From Berkiella sp963803015 (GTDB taxonomy: Bacteria > Pseudomonadota > Gammaproteobacteria > Berkiellales > Berkiellaceae): a stretch of DNA of 64,000 nt. Below the pieces are notes generated by a model. It did not search any database and had not been told where the DNA came from. It worked only from the letters and a program-made list of their open reading frames with translations. Shown one piece after another: positions 9,641 to 17,252 of the stretch. Location of the stretch: contig CAWDKV010000011.1 of NCBI GenBank assembly GCA_963803015.1, positions 1-64,000 of the forward strand. Direction: 5' to 3'. Made by a program: the position numbers and the translations under genes. Numbering within the stretch: the first letter of the stretch is position 1; the number at the start of each line of letters is the position of its first letter.

Positions 9641-9681
9641 AAATAATAAAAAAATGAATAAAAGGTAATTGGAGTAGTTGT

Positions 9682-10836
9682 ATGCGGTTAACTTTAGAAA
9701 TGTTGAAAGCAGCAAAAATTGGTTTTGCTACTTTAACTTCTGGCGTTGCTTGGTTTTTCACAGGCCCTTTGCTAAGTGAATTAGCAAGAGGAATCTTTAC
9801 TACAGGTCATTACATCCTCTATGGCAACACAAGTTGGTTAGCGTGGGGAACTTATTACGTTCCGCTTAGAAGCTATTTTGAGACATTAGCTTATAATTAC
9901 GGATGTTATCTTGGCACTGGCTTGGGGCTCTATTTGTCTGTCAAATACGAAAATAGGTTAGAACAACTTCTCAGATGGGTGTGTGGCTTTCTAGGTATAG
10001 AAGTGGAAATGCCGCCACCAAAAGCCAGGGTGCACGCCGATGCACCAGGTCATGCACCCGCAGCAGATCGCGATCCGCCATTAGGAGGTGCTCCGGTTCC
10101 CTTGTCAGTTCCAGCAGCTCACATACCAGCGCAGCTTCTTACTGAAGAGTCACCTCGCAGGAGATCCAATACGTTTAGCAATGGTCATTTGGTGCCTCCA
10201 CTGCAAAAAGCAGCTTCTGCAACATTGACAGCAGAAGCATCTCCTAGAACAAGATCAGGCTCAGGTTCAGTTATCCCTGTACTTAGGACAAAAGAGAGAT
10301 CAGAATCACCGGCTCCGCCACCAGCAAGAGAGGGGACCCCAATCCCTTTTTCGCAGCCGCCAAATTCACCCACGACGGCAGCGAGAGCCAATGGAACAGA
10401 TGCACCAAATTTTCGCAGACAAATAGTGCCCTCAGCAGGAGTAAATTCGCCAAGAAGCAATGGCTCGCTATCGGCTCCAGCCTCGCCTCTTGATCCACCA
10501 CGACCAAGAATTTTGTCTACTCCAGTAAAATTTGATGGTACGTTTAATTCTGGATCGGCTCCTTCTGCGGCGGTGAATGCTTTAGTTGATGCTCCTTCTT
10601 CGCCGAGTGATGCGGAGTTGATAAGGAGGAGACTTACTTCCCCTAGACCAGTATCTGGATCTGGTTCGTATACTCCGATGGCGCAATTGAGTTTGTCTAA
10701 TGGGACCAAAGCAGTGGCTGCGGCAACAACAGATAGGCTCAGTGCTCGAAGTTCTGCGGGTTCGGCTCCTGTATTAGTGAGACACAATTCCTCAAATGCA
10801 TTGCCCCGACCTTCTGGCCACAAGGGAGATGCTTAA
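9682..10836 (+). CDS. two-TM membrane protein with long Pro/Ser-rich tail (cluster member 2)
   Basis: The 384-residue product has TM1 about 13-31, a loop rich in Trp/Tyr (NTSWLAWGTYYVPL), TM2 about 72-87, then about 270 residues of low-complexity Pro/Ser/Ala/Arg sequence. The tail contains repeated SPR or SPRT-type motifs, one RRRSNTF motif and several GSGS/GSAP runs. A TGGAG ribosome-binding site lies 7 nt before the ATG. The tail-coding DNA is visibly GC-richer than the membrane-coding part, which creates a long open frame on the opposite strand (10185-10823) that I treat as a shadow. No homologue is recognised. It starts 41 nt after member 1. Confidence 0.8.
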   Translation: MRLTLEMLKAAKIGFATLTSGVAWFFTGPLLSELARGIFTTGHYILYGNTSWLAWGTYYVPLRSYFETLAYNYGCYLGTGLGLYLSVKYENRLEQLLRWVCGFLGIEVEMPPPKARVHADAPGHAPAADRDPPLGGAPVPLSVPAAHIPAQLLTEESPRRRSNTFSNGHLVPPLQKAASATLTAEASPRTRSGSGSVIPVLRTKERSESPAPPPAREGTPIPFSQPPNSPTTAARANGTDAPNFRRQIVPSAGVNSPRSNGSLSAPASPLDPPRPRILSTPVKFDGTFNSGSAPSAAVNALVDAPSSPSDAELIRRRLTSPRPVSGSGSYTPMAQLSLSNGTKAVAAATTDRLSARSSAGSAPVLVRHNSSNALPRPSGHKGDA

Positions 10837-10945
10837 GCTAAAATCTTTTATTATCAATATTTTTCTTGACATTTTGAACAGAAAAAATGAAAGTAGCGTT
10901 ACGTATTTAACATGTCTTGAATAAAGCAGGAAGTTTGCTTGGATC

Positions 10946-11938
10946 ATGGAGTTTGTTAAGAAATATATTAAATTAGCTTTAGCACTTTTAGTTGCGGCGA
11001 TTATATTTATAATTGCTAAACCATTTCTTTCTGTTTCTTTTTCTTTTCTTTTTGATAAGCTCTGGAGTCAACCCTCGTTTTTTCAAGATCCACTCAGAAT
11101 GCATGTCACTAGCCGAGACACGTTTTCATGGTTTTTTTCGACAATTACTTCAATTTTGGGAGCAATTGGTGTTGCCTTCGGTGTACATCGGTTAGTTGCA
11201 AAATATAATAAGGATGAAGCAGAACCAACTACTGAAATCGGTCAAACCGCGTTAAACATAAGTATTACAACCTCAAGTCTTGCTCCAGCAGGTTATGTTC
11301 CGCAAAGCCCGCGTCTGCCCCCTAGCCCCAGGCCTCCCAGCCCCAGACCTCCATCTAGTTCTAGCCCAGTGACTCATAACAGTGCTAGCCCGCAGCCAGG
11401 TTTGAGCGCTGTGCCTAAGAAATCGGGATCGGCTATTCAGAGAGCAGCTGCGAGATTGCAACTTCCTCCTATGCCGCCAGAGCCAACTCATGAGCCTCCA
11501 AACCCTACCAAGCTGACTAGAATCCCAAGTAGTTTGAATTTTGTTGGTTCTGGTTCCGGTGCAATGAGTAGCGGCCCAATTGTTCCAGCGTTTAGCCGTG
11601 CAAGAAGAGGGTCTGATCCAGGCGCTCCTCCTATCCTGACAGCTACTGCGGAGAGAAGAGACAACAGAGCTTCTTCTATGGGCGGCAGAACGGATAGTCC
11701 CATGCGTCCCGCTGTTGTTCCGAGTAGTAATTTAAGATCTTCTACTACATTTGGAGTTGACTCAGGAAGTGCACAATCGTCTATGTTAAGTCCGCGGACT
11801 TCAACAAGCCCACTTCCTGGGAAACATTTACATCCTCAACAAGGACGTTATGACCGTTCTCATGATGCAGTTGCTCACAGCTCAGTACAGGATGATCCAT
11901 TAAAAAAAGCTTCAGTGAGTCCGCACCACATTCAATAG
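10946..11938 (+). CDS. two-TM membrane protein with Pro/Ser-rich tail (cluster member 3)
   Basis: The 330-residue product has a strongly hydrophobic TM1 (about 8-24), a loop with FSFLFDKLWSQPSFF, and TM2 (about 61-82). The tail follows: PSPR/PPSPRPPSS repeats at about 115-130, a PPMPPEPTHEPPNP stretch, and basic-serine motifs RARRGSDPGAPP and RRDNRASS. AGGAAG lies 12 bases before the ATG, as in member 1. Member 4 begins about 10 nt after its stop codon, and the ribosome-binding site of member 4 overlaps that stop, so the two are almost certainly co-transcribed and translationally coupled. Function is unknown. Confidence 0.8.
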   Translation: MEFVKKYIKLALALLVAAIIFIIAKPFLSVSFSFLFDKLWSQPSFFQDPLRMHVTSRDTFSWFFSTITSILGAIGVAFGVHRLVAKYNKDEAEPTTEIGQTALNISITTSSLAPAGYVPQSPRLPPSPRPPSPRPPSSSSPVTHNSASPQPGLSAVPKKSGSAIQRAAARLQLPPMPPEPTHEPPNPTKLTRIPSSLNFVGSGSGAMSSGPIVPAFSRARRGSDPGAPPILTATAERRDNRASSMGGRTDSPMRPAVVPSSNLRSSTTFGVDSGSAQSSMLSPRTSTSPLPGKHLHPQQGRYDRSHDAVAHSSVQDDPLKKASVSPHHIQ

Positions 11939-11950
11939 AGGAAATTTTTG

Positions 11951-12955
11951 TTGAATACAGTCCTTCGATATTGGAAGCTGATAGCCGCATTAGGAGTTGC
12001 CTTTTTTATTTGGACTATTAAAACAATAGATATTTTGGTAGTTGTTTGCACTTCAGAAATCTTTAATTTTTTTTACCGTATTATTAATGGCAAGATCCCA
12101 CCTATGCTCAGTGCTAGTTATATCTTTGGTAAAAACGAATATGAACATTACTATAATCTAAGAGAAAACATCGCTTCTTTTATTTCATTTATTGTTGTCG
12201 CAGGCTTGGCAGTTACTTCAAGTTATTATTTTCACAAATTCTTGAGTTTTTGCGAACGCGTTTATTTTAATATGTGGCCGCCAGTACCCCCTTCTTCCCC
12301 TGCACTCGCCCCTCTTCCTGCCGTCCTTTTGCCTGAAGTGCCTGGTTTGCAAGAGGAGTCACCTCGAGAAGAAGGGAGACTGTCGCGAACGGCTTCTGTT
12401 TCTTCGCACTTGAGTGGGCAAAATTCTCAGGATCCTAGCCCCCGTGGCCCCAACCATCCACAAGATTGGCCGGTAGAACCTGACGAGAGCATGAACACAT
12501 TAAACCACAACAGTGGATCGGGGACAGCAGCTGCTGTAGAGCAGTTTAGAAGAAGGGCAGGTTCAGCTTTTTCTAGACTACAGAGCAGTCAAACCTTTAG
12601 TAATTTTGACGCTGTAGTCACAGCTGATGCTGGAGCTGATGGGGATCCTCCCTCTTCTTTTTCTACAAATTCTAGAATAAGTGGAAGCGGTGAGCCACCC
12701 CCACTCCAAAGAGTAAGTCATATCTTGCCAGTTCCTCCTCGAGAAGAGTCTTCTCTTCGTTTACGTCCTCGACCAGACGGGAGTGGCGCTGCAAATTCTC
12801 AATTTGTCGAGCCAATGCCACCTCGGTATTTACCCTCTGTTGCGCCGCCTGTTCAAAAAGCGCCCGCAGCATTCACCGCCCAAACAGCAGAACGATTATT
12901 GAACTCGGCTGAAGGTTTGAGAGATGCTTTAAAGGCGTTTCAGAGACCTGAATGA
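11951..12955 (+). CDS. two-TM membrane protein with Pro/Ser-rich tail (cluster member 4)
   Basis: The start is one of two consecutive TTG codons (11948 or 11951). A GAGGAAA site overlapping the stop of member 3 is placed better for 11951 (6 nt). No ATG upstream of TM1 exists. The 334-residue product has TM1 about 8-34, a loop with FNFFYRIINGKIPP, TM2 about 75-92, and a tail opening with PPVPPSSPALAPLP. The tail carries EESPREEGRLSRTAS and FRRRAGSAFSRL. Its last 30 residues return to a helix-prone sequence (TAERLLNSAEGLRDALKAF). It is unrecognised but built exactly like its neighbours. Confidence 0.78.
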   Translation: MNTVLRYWKLIAALGVAFFIWTIKTIDILVVVCTSEIFNFFYRIINGKIPPMLSASYIFGKNEYEHYYNLRENIASFISFIVVAGLAVTSSYYFHKFLSFCERVYFNMWPPVPPSSPALAPLPAVLLPEVPGLQEESPREEGRLSRTASVSSHLSGQNSQDPSPRGPNHPQDWPVEPDESMNTLNHNSGSGTAAAVEQFRRRAGSAFSRLQSSQTFSNFDAVVTADAGADGDPPSSFSTNSRISGSGEPPPLQRVSHILPVPPREESSLRLRPRPDGSGAANSQFVEPMPPRYLPSVAPPVQKAPAAFTAQTAERLLNSAEGLRDALKAFQRPE

Positions 12956-12980
12956 CAACTTATGTTGCATCGAAGCATAG

Positions 12981-13002
12981 TTGACAAAAGGGTCAATTTT
13001 TT
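12981..13002 (+). terminator. possible weak rho-independent terminator after cluster member 4
   Basis: TTGAC, a 6-nt loop and GTCAA form a 5-bp stem followed directly by six T residues. The stem is short, so termination may be partial. The same TTGACA could instead be a -35 element, but no convincing -10 follows at 17 bp. Confidence 0.35.
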
Positions 13003-13075
13003 CTGTTTTTCTCCATGTTAAAGTGCCATAATGCGCAACTACACCTAATCAGGCAGTTGTGAAGGAAGTTATGTT

Positions 13076-14137
13076 ATGACCAGACAACACCCTAATCCGA
13101 CTGAAAAAATGAAGAAAGACAAATCTAAAAAACACCCATCAAAACCTTCAAAAAGCGAGCCCCCCAAAAATGGCACTATGCAAACAGCTGGCATTCTCCT
13201 ATTAGGAGGAGGGGGCGTCTTTGCCTTTTTGAGATATTTACTGGGTGAGTTATGGGCCAAGGAAATTGCTCGAAAATTTTATGATTGGATTTGGCCCAAA
13301 TTATACGATGATATTAATTTGTTGAATCCTTTGCATTGGATAAGATACGGAATGTTTTTGTCGACTCGCGTTCAGTTCCAGCAAAACGCGCCCACTTATT
13401 TTCTTTATTTTATGACGACCTTAGTCGGTGCGATACCTACCGTTTATGTTACTTGGCGTAAAGTGATTAAACCGCGTTTTTTTTGCGAAACTGATCCCAT
13501 AACAGATGAATGCATTGATCCGCCTTGTGTAGGAGGGGAATGCAAAGAGGGTGAAGAATCCGATCCGGATGAAGAGAGTGACAATGAGGGTGAATTAGTC
13601 TGTGAGCAACGCACAGAGATGATTGCTGGCAGGCCGATAAAAGTGCAAGTGTGCTTAACTGCTGAGGATAGAGAAGCCATAGAGCAAGCAAAACGAAAAG
13701 AAGCGAAAGAAGCGTTAGCAGCAGCCCAAAAATCAAAAGCAATCAAAAAAGAAAAGAAGGAAGAGACCCCATTACTAACAGCAGCGCTGCCTGGTGAGGG
13801 AGACACTGCAAGCCCAGCTATTCCTCCTACAGGAGTAGGAAAGCAAAATCCAGTCATACTTGAATCTGGAGAGGGGATTAATCTGGATGAAGAGTGTGAT
13901 TGTGAAGAAGATCCCGATCTTACTTTGCCTAGAACGCTTCTCACTATGGCAGGCAATACGCCTATGGGTAGCAGATTTACTGGGGAATCCAAACACAGAA
14001 CAGTGACAACTAGTGAGAGTAGAGAGGCGACTGATACGCAAGCCTGTGAGCATAAAACGCAAGTAGCTGTGGCCGAAACGGGTCATCAAAGCCAACATAA
14101 TCGCAGAGGCTCTTTATTCACGAGGGTGTTTCATTGA
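13076..14137 (+). CDS. two-TM membrane protein with charged tail (cluster member 5)
   Basis: The 353-residue product differs from its neighbours in starting with a Lys/Pro/Ser-rich hydrophilic head (residues 1-35). It then follows the same plan: TM1 about 37-55, a loop with YDWIWPKLYDDINLLNPLHW, and TM2 about 107-127. The tail has a cysteine-containing acidic region (about 137-185, several Cys plus EEGESDPDEESDNEGE-like content), a Lys/Ala-rich helix (about 205-230), a second acidic Cys pair (DEECDCEEDPD) and a C-terminal RRGSLFTRVFH. AAGGAAG lies 7 nt before the ATG. Clustered Cys and acidic residues suggest possible metal binding; no family is recognised. Confidence 0.8.
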   Translation: MTRQHPNPTEKMKKDKSKKHPSKPSKSEPPKNGTMQTAGILLLGGGGVFAFLRYLLGELWAKEIARKFYDWIWPKLYDDINLLNPLHWIRYGMFLSTRVQFQQNAPTYFLYFMTTLVGAIPTVYVTWRKVIKPRFFCETDPITDECIDPPCVGGECKEGEESDPDEESDNEGELVCEQRTEMIAGRPIKVQVCLTAEDREAIEQAKRKEAKEALAAAQKSKAIKKEKKEETPLLTAALPGEGDTASPAIPPTGVGKQNPVILESGEGINLDEECDCEEDPDLTLPRTLLTMAGNTPMGSRFTGESKHRTVTTSESREATDTQACEHKTQVAVAETGHQSQHNRRGSLFTRVFH

Positions 14138-14141
14138 TACC

Positions 14142-14170
14142 CTGCTAAGAGGGTTTAGCAGAGGGGGTTT
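14142..14170 (+). terminator. candidate terminator of the membrane/tail cluster
   Basis: CTGCTAA and TTAGCAG form a 7-bp stem with a 6-nt loop just after the stop codon of cluster member 5, followed by a G run and a short TTTT. The position is right for ending the cluster transcript, but the T-tract is poor. Confidence 0.45.
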
Positions 14171-14175
14171 TAGAA

Positions 14176-14382
14176 TATACCCTTCCCAGATGAATTTTCG
14201 GCGCTCGTCTACGCATTGCTCAAAGAGCCTGAGAACATTAGCCTGGCGTAGCGTTAGCGAAGATTGGTTGCCTGCGCTCTTTCACCCCAGTCACGTACCA
14301 AAACGTACGCTCCTGGGGCCTCAGGAGCTTGGCGCCTAACCGACGCGTGCTCGTTAGAGTAAAAATCATCTGCTTTGGTATA
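14176..14382. repeat. dispersed palindromic repeat, copy B (long variant, 207 bp)
   Basis: The ends (TATACCCTTCCCAGATGAAT and AAAATCATCTGCTTTGGTATA) match copies A and C. The middle is a different, longer, GC-richer sequence with its own inverted segments (for example AGGAGCTTGGCGCC against the upstream CTCCTGGGG area). The conserved ends with a variable core indicate a family of mobile palindromic units. It separates cluster member 5 from the small gene on the opposite strand. Confidence 0.75.
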
Positions 14383-14388
14383 GATTAT

Positions 14389-14613
14389 TTATTTTCCGAT
14401 AGATGCTCTTGTTTTTGGAGAACATGGTGGAGAAGGGACATCCGGATCTCTATCTAGAGGAGGAGTGAGCGTTTTCAAACGTCCTTTATGCATATCTGCT
14501 AATGATGAAAACGTTAATTTTCGAGCTGGCTCTGTAGGACTTGCTGGACCTGGTGTACTTGTACTTGTTGCGCCAATGGTTTGTGCACCCTTGACTGGAC
14601 CTTGAACTGACAT
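14389..14613 (-). CDS. small Ser/Pro/Thr-rich protein (74 aa)
   Basis: A strong AAGGAG site lies about 7 nt upstream of the ATG, which argues that this is a real gene and not a chance frame. The product is wholly hydrophilic and disordered in character (GATSTSTPGPASPTEPARKL, PPLDRDPDVPSPPCSPKTR). It has no membrane segment. Its composition, including SP/TP and SPK/R motifs, matches the tails of the five neighbouring membrane proteins, so it may be a free tail-only member of the same set or a relic of one. No family is recognised. Confidence 0.6.
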   Translation of the reverse strand: MSVQGPVKGAQTIGATSTSTPGPASPTEPARKLTFSSLADMHKGRLKTLTPPLDRDPDVPSPPCSPKTRASIGK

Positions 14614-14832
14614 ATTGTAACTCCTTAGAATTAATCACTACTCAATTTTGTTATTATTGTTTTTACAGGTAGTTTTCAAAAAATGGTTTTTTTGTTCTCC
14701 TCGTTTTAAAAAGAGCGCTATCGTATACAAAAGTGTCTCCACAAGTCAATTTATTAAATGAAATCAAAATGATAGAAATAAAGTAGCAAGCTAAGATACT
14801 ATAAGCTAAATTTAAAAGAAAAGGTTCATATT

Positions 14833-15714
14833 GTGACTGACTCAACTAACATAAATTTGCCAATTGGCATTTTCGATTCAGGTATTGGTGGATTAACCGT
14901 TTTACGAGCGCTCCAGCATGCCCTCCCTAGTGAGGATTTTCTTTATTTAGGGGATACTGCACGTCTTCCTTATGGTACAAAATCACCAGAAACAATTCGC
15001 CAATATGCGCTTCAAGCCAATGAAATTTTGATTTCGCGCGGGGTAAAAGCTTTAGTCATCGCTTGCAATACTGCAACGGCAGTCGCTCTTGATATTTTGT
15101 ATGAAACTTTTTATCCCTTGCCTGTGTTTGGTGTCATTGTCTCAGGGGCGAAAGCCGCTTTAACGTCTCCTAAAGACGGACCTATAGTGGTTTTAGCAAC
15201 GGAGAGTACAGTGAAAGGACATGCTTATCGCCAGGTGATCCAAGATTTAGCACCCGAACGAGAAGTGATGGAGTTACCTTGCCAATTAATGGTTGCCTTA
15301 GCAGAAGAGGGTTGGTGTGAAGGCCCTCTTGTTGAACAAATTATCATAAAAATGCTTTCTCCTTTTTTATCCTCCTCTATCAATCCCTCTTGTTATTTGC
15401 TGGGCTGTACGCATTTTCCTGTTTTGAAATCCGCAGTGCAAGCCGCAGTTGGGGAGGGAGTAACGGTGATTGATCCCGCTTTGCAAGTAGCGATTGATGT
15501 CACGCAACAGCTTGATGTTTTAAAGCTAAGAAGGCAGATTAAAACTCCTGGCACAGTGCAATTTTTGGCAACAGATGGTTGCGAAAGATTTGCGCGTGTT
15601 GCCCAAACTTTTTTAGGCAAAAAAGTCACACCAGATGAAGTTGAACTGGTCTATGTGATTAATCCTGGTGTTTCTTCACAGCCAAAGCAATACTACCCAC
15701 CGCAGACAAGGTAA
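14833..15714 (+). CDS. murI: glutamate racemase
   Basis: This enzyme interconverts L- and D-glutamate for peptidoglycan synthesis in the cytoplasm. The 293-residue product has the family motifs in order: IGIFDSGIGGLTVLRAL (substrate loop), LGDTARLPYGTKS, the first catalytic cysteine in VIACNTATA, and the second in LLGCTHFPVL, followed by VIDPA. The length is slightly above the usual 260-285 residues. The start is a GTG preceded by AAAAGG; no closer ATG would keep the N-terminal strand. Its 3' end overlaps the convergent MASE1 gene by 56 nt. Confidence 0.96.
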   Translation: MTDSTNINLPIGIFDSGIGGLTVLRALQHALPSEDFLYLGDTARLPYGTKSPETIRQYALQANEILISRGVKALVIACNTATAVALDILYETFYPLPVFGVIVSGAKAALTSPKDGPIVVLATESTVKGHAYRQVIQDLAPEREVMELPCQLMVALAEEGWCEGPLVEQIIIKMLSPFLSSSINPSCYLLGCTHFPVLKSAVQAAVGEGVTVIDPALQVAIDVTQQLDVLKLRRQIKTPGTVQFLATDGCERFARVAQTFLGKKVTPDEVELVYVINPGVSSQPKQYYPPQTR

Positions 15715-16597
15715 ACCAAGCCAGTAGCCATAACATTTCAACTGGCGATACCCCATTATGAAATAAATGGGGAAAAGGTAAAACGCCTCCAAGATAGATA
15801 ACGGAAATGCCGAGCAAAGTGACACAAGTCGGTACTTCTCCAAAGCGATAGGCAAATACCAGCAAGATCAAAAATAATAATGGTGCTAACCCTAGCATAA
15901 AAGAGAAAGGCAAAGGCAAATAATAGGCAAAATGGCAAAGTAATATGAAAATAGTAAAAGCTTGCCAAGATTGCCATGTTTTAAAATAGCGTTTTGGCGT
16001 GAAGGGATCTAACACTAAGCAAAGCGGTGTTAAGCATAAAATGCCGTTAAGATGACCTAGCCAAGCAGCCACAAGATGAAACCAGGTGACTTCAAATGCC
16101 CGAAAACGCAAGGAGAGCTCTAAAAATAATCCCGCTATGGGCAATAGCGTGAGGATGCTCAACAGAAAAAGGAAGTGGAAAAAGGTGCTATTTTCTGCAA
16201 GCGGCGTAATCGGACCAATCCATTTCAAACTGAGCACTCGCACTAAGTAGAGATAAAATGTGAAGAGTAGGCTTTGCGTCAAGCAAAAGGGGAGCGGGAA
16301 GTGGTTGTGAAGATAACTCAGGAAAGAGCCCAAAAAGATCCCACACAATAAAAAATGCCCACGTAAAAAAAGGGCTGATAATCCCACGCCTGTGGCTGGC
16401 CAAATTGCAGCAAAAAAAGCATTATCGGTAACAAATTGTTGACCCATAAAAATAAGCGCACTGCTGATAATCAGTTCAGCTAAGCGCCTTGAGAAAACTA
16501 AGCGTCGATAATTTTTGGAATAAGCGCTATTCTCTAAACTAAATCGGGCTTTGATTTGAGTTAAAAATTTGGTTTGCCGACTATACAATGTTTCCAA
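15659..16597 (-). CDS. MASE1-type integral membrane protein
   Basis: The 312-residue polytopic protein has about eight membrane segments and the MASE1 signature region (FFAAIWPATGVGLSALFLRG, then a conserved FLGSFLS and the H/LNG element AAWLGHLNGILCLTPL). MASE1 domains are normally N-terminal sensors of diguanylate cyclases or histidine kinases. Here the protein ends after the membrane domain with no output domain, so it is a stand-alone or truncated sensor. The start is uncertain: TTG at 16597 or TTG at 16588, neither with a strong ribosome-binding site. Its 5' end overlaps that of the divergent DOT1-like gene by a few bases, and its 3' end overlaps murI by 56 nt. Confidence 0.82.
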   Translation of the reverse strand: METLYSRQTKFLTQIKARFSLENSAYSKNYRRLVFSRRLAELIISSALIFMGQQFVTDNAFFAAIWPATGVGLSALFLRGHFLLCGIFLGSFLSYLHNHFPLPFCLTQSLLFTFYLYLVRVLSLKWIGPITPLAENSTFFHFLFLLSILTLLPIAGLFLELSLRFRAFEVTWFHLVAAWLGHLNGILCLTPLCLVLDPFTPKRYFKTWQSWQAFTIFILLCHFAYYLPLPFSFMLGLAPLLFLILLVFAYRFGEVPTCVTLLGISVIYLGGVLPFPHLFHNGVSPVEMLWLLAWFTLSAVGSIALAVKKHQD

Positions 16598-17226
16598 CCA
16601 TGCTAATTAAAAATGAAGATGAATATTATCAAGCTTATCTTACCTCGCTATATGAAGCCACTCGAGGTTATCAAGCTTATAGCGTTGAGGCGCGGGAAGC
16701 CTTATTAAAAGACAATATTTGTATCACTTATGGAGAGTTGTTATATCCATCGGTTAAAAAAATCATCAGAAAATTACAACCTCAAAAGACGGATGTTTTT
16801 TTAGATTTGGGCTCGGGTTTGGGTAAATGTGCTGTGCAAGTCTTTATGCAATCAGATATGCAAAAAGTAATGGCAATTGAAGCGGCAAGTGCTTTGCACC
16901 AACAAGCCCTTGCGGTGAAAGCAACAGTACAAAAAGATTTTCCGGATTTCTGGCAAGACAATAGAGCCTTAGATTTTTATTGTGATAATTTTTTGACCCA
17001 TGATTGGGATGGCGCGACCTTAGTCTATAGCTGCTCGACTTGTTTTACACGAGAGCTGCTCGACGCGATTGGAGAGAAAATCAATGCACAAAAACAAGTG
17101 CAACAAGTCTTAAGTTTACGCCCTCTACCTACTTTAACAAGATTGCGATTGCAGCAAGTGTTTTCAGTAGAATGTAGTTGGGATTCCGCTTTATGCTTCC
17201 ATTATAGTCTCAAAAATGAATTTTAG
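16588..17226 (+). CDS. DOT1-like class I SAM-dependent methyltransferase
   Basis: The 212-residue product carries a Rossmann methyltransferase motif I, DVFLDLGSGLGKCAVQV, followed by an acidic residue ending strand 2 (MAIEAA). Upstream it has YGELLYPSVKKIIRKL, which resembles the YGE...V..II segment before motif I in DOT1 (histone H3K79) methyltransferases. Later FYCDNFLTHDW and LVYSCSTCFTRELLDAIGEK parallel the DOT1 GDF...W and NN-F..E...L elements. The substrate is unknown. The start could be ATG 16588 or ATG 16600, and neither has a clear ribosome-binding site. A small-molecule or ribosomal-protein methyltransferase is the alternative reading. Confidence 0.8.
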   Translation: MFPTMLIKNEDEYYQAYLTSLYEATRGYQAYSVEAREALLKDNICITYGELLYPSVKKIIRKLQPQKTDVFLDLGSGLGKCAVQVFMQSDMQKVMAIEAASALHQQALAVKATVQKDFPDFWQDNRALDFYCDNFLTHDWDGATLVYSCSTCFTRELLDAIGEKINAQKQVQQVLSLRPLPTLTRLRLQQVFSVECSWDSALCFHYSLKNEF

Positions 17227-17252
17227 GCATCAGCTGGCATCCAGTCAGGTCA

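Noticed and set aside
10185..10823. 212-codon open frame on the minus strand under cluster member 2
   Set aside because: It mirrors the GC-rich Pro/Ser tail, has no ribosome-binding site and a composition expected of a complement. The + strand gene has a good start and membrane segments.
12981..13050. TTGACA at 12981 as promoter for cluster member 5
   Set aside because: No acceptable -10 element lies 16-18 bp downstream; a short hairpin with a T run explains the sequence better.
13444..13992. 182-codon minus-strand frame under cluster member 5
   Set aside because: A Ser-rich shadow of the acidic/Lys tail; no start signals and no hydrophobic pattern of its own.
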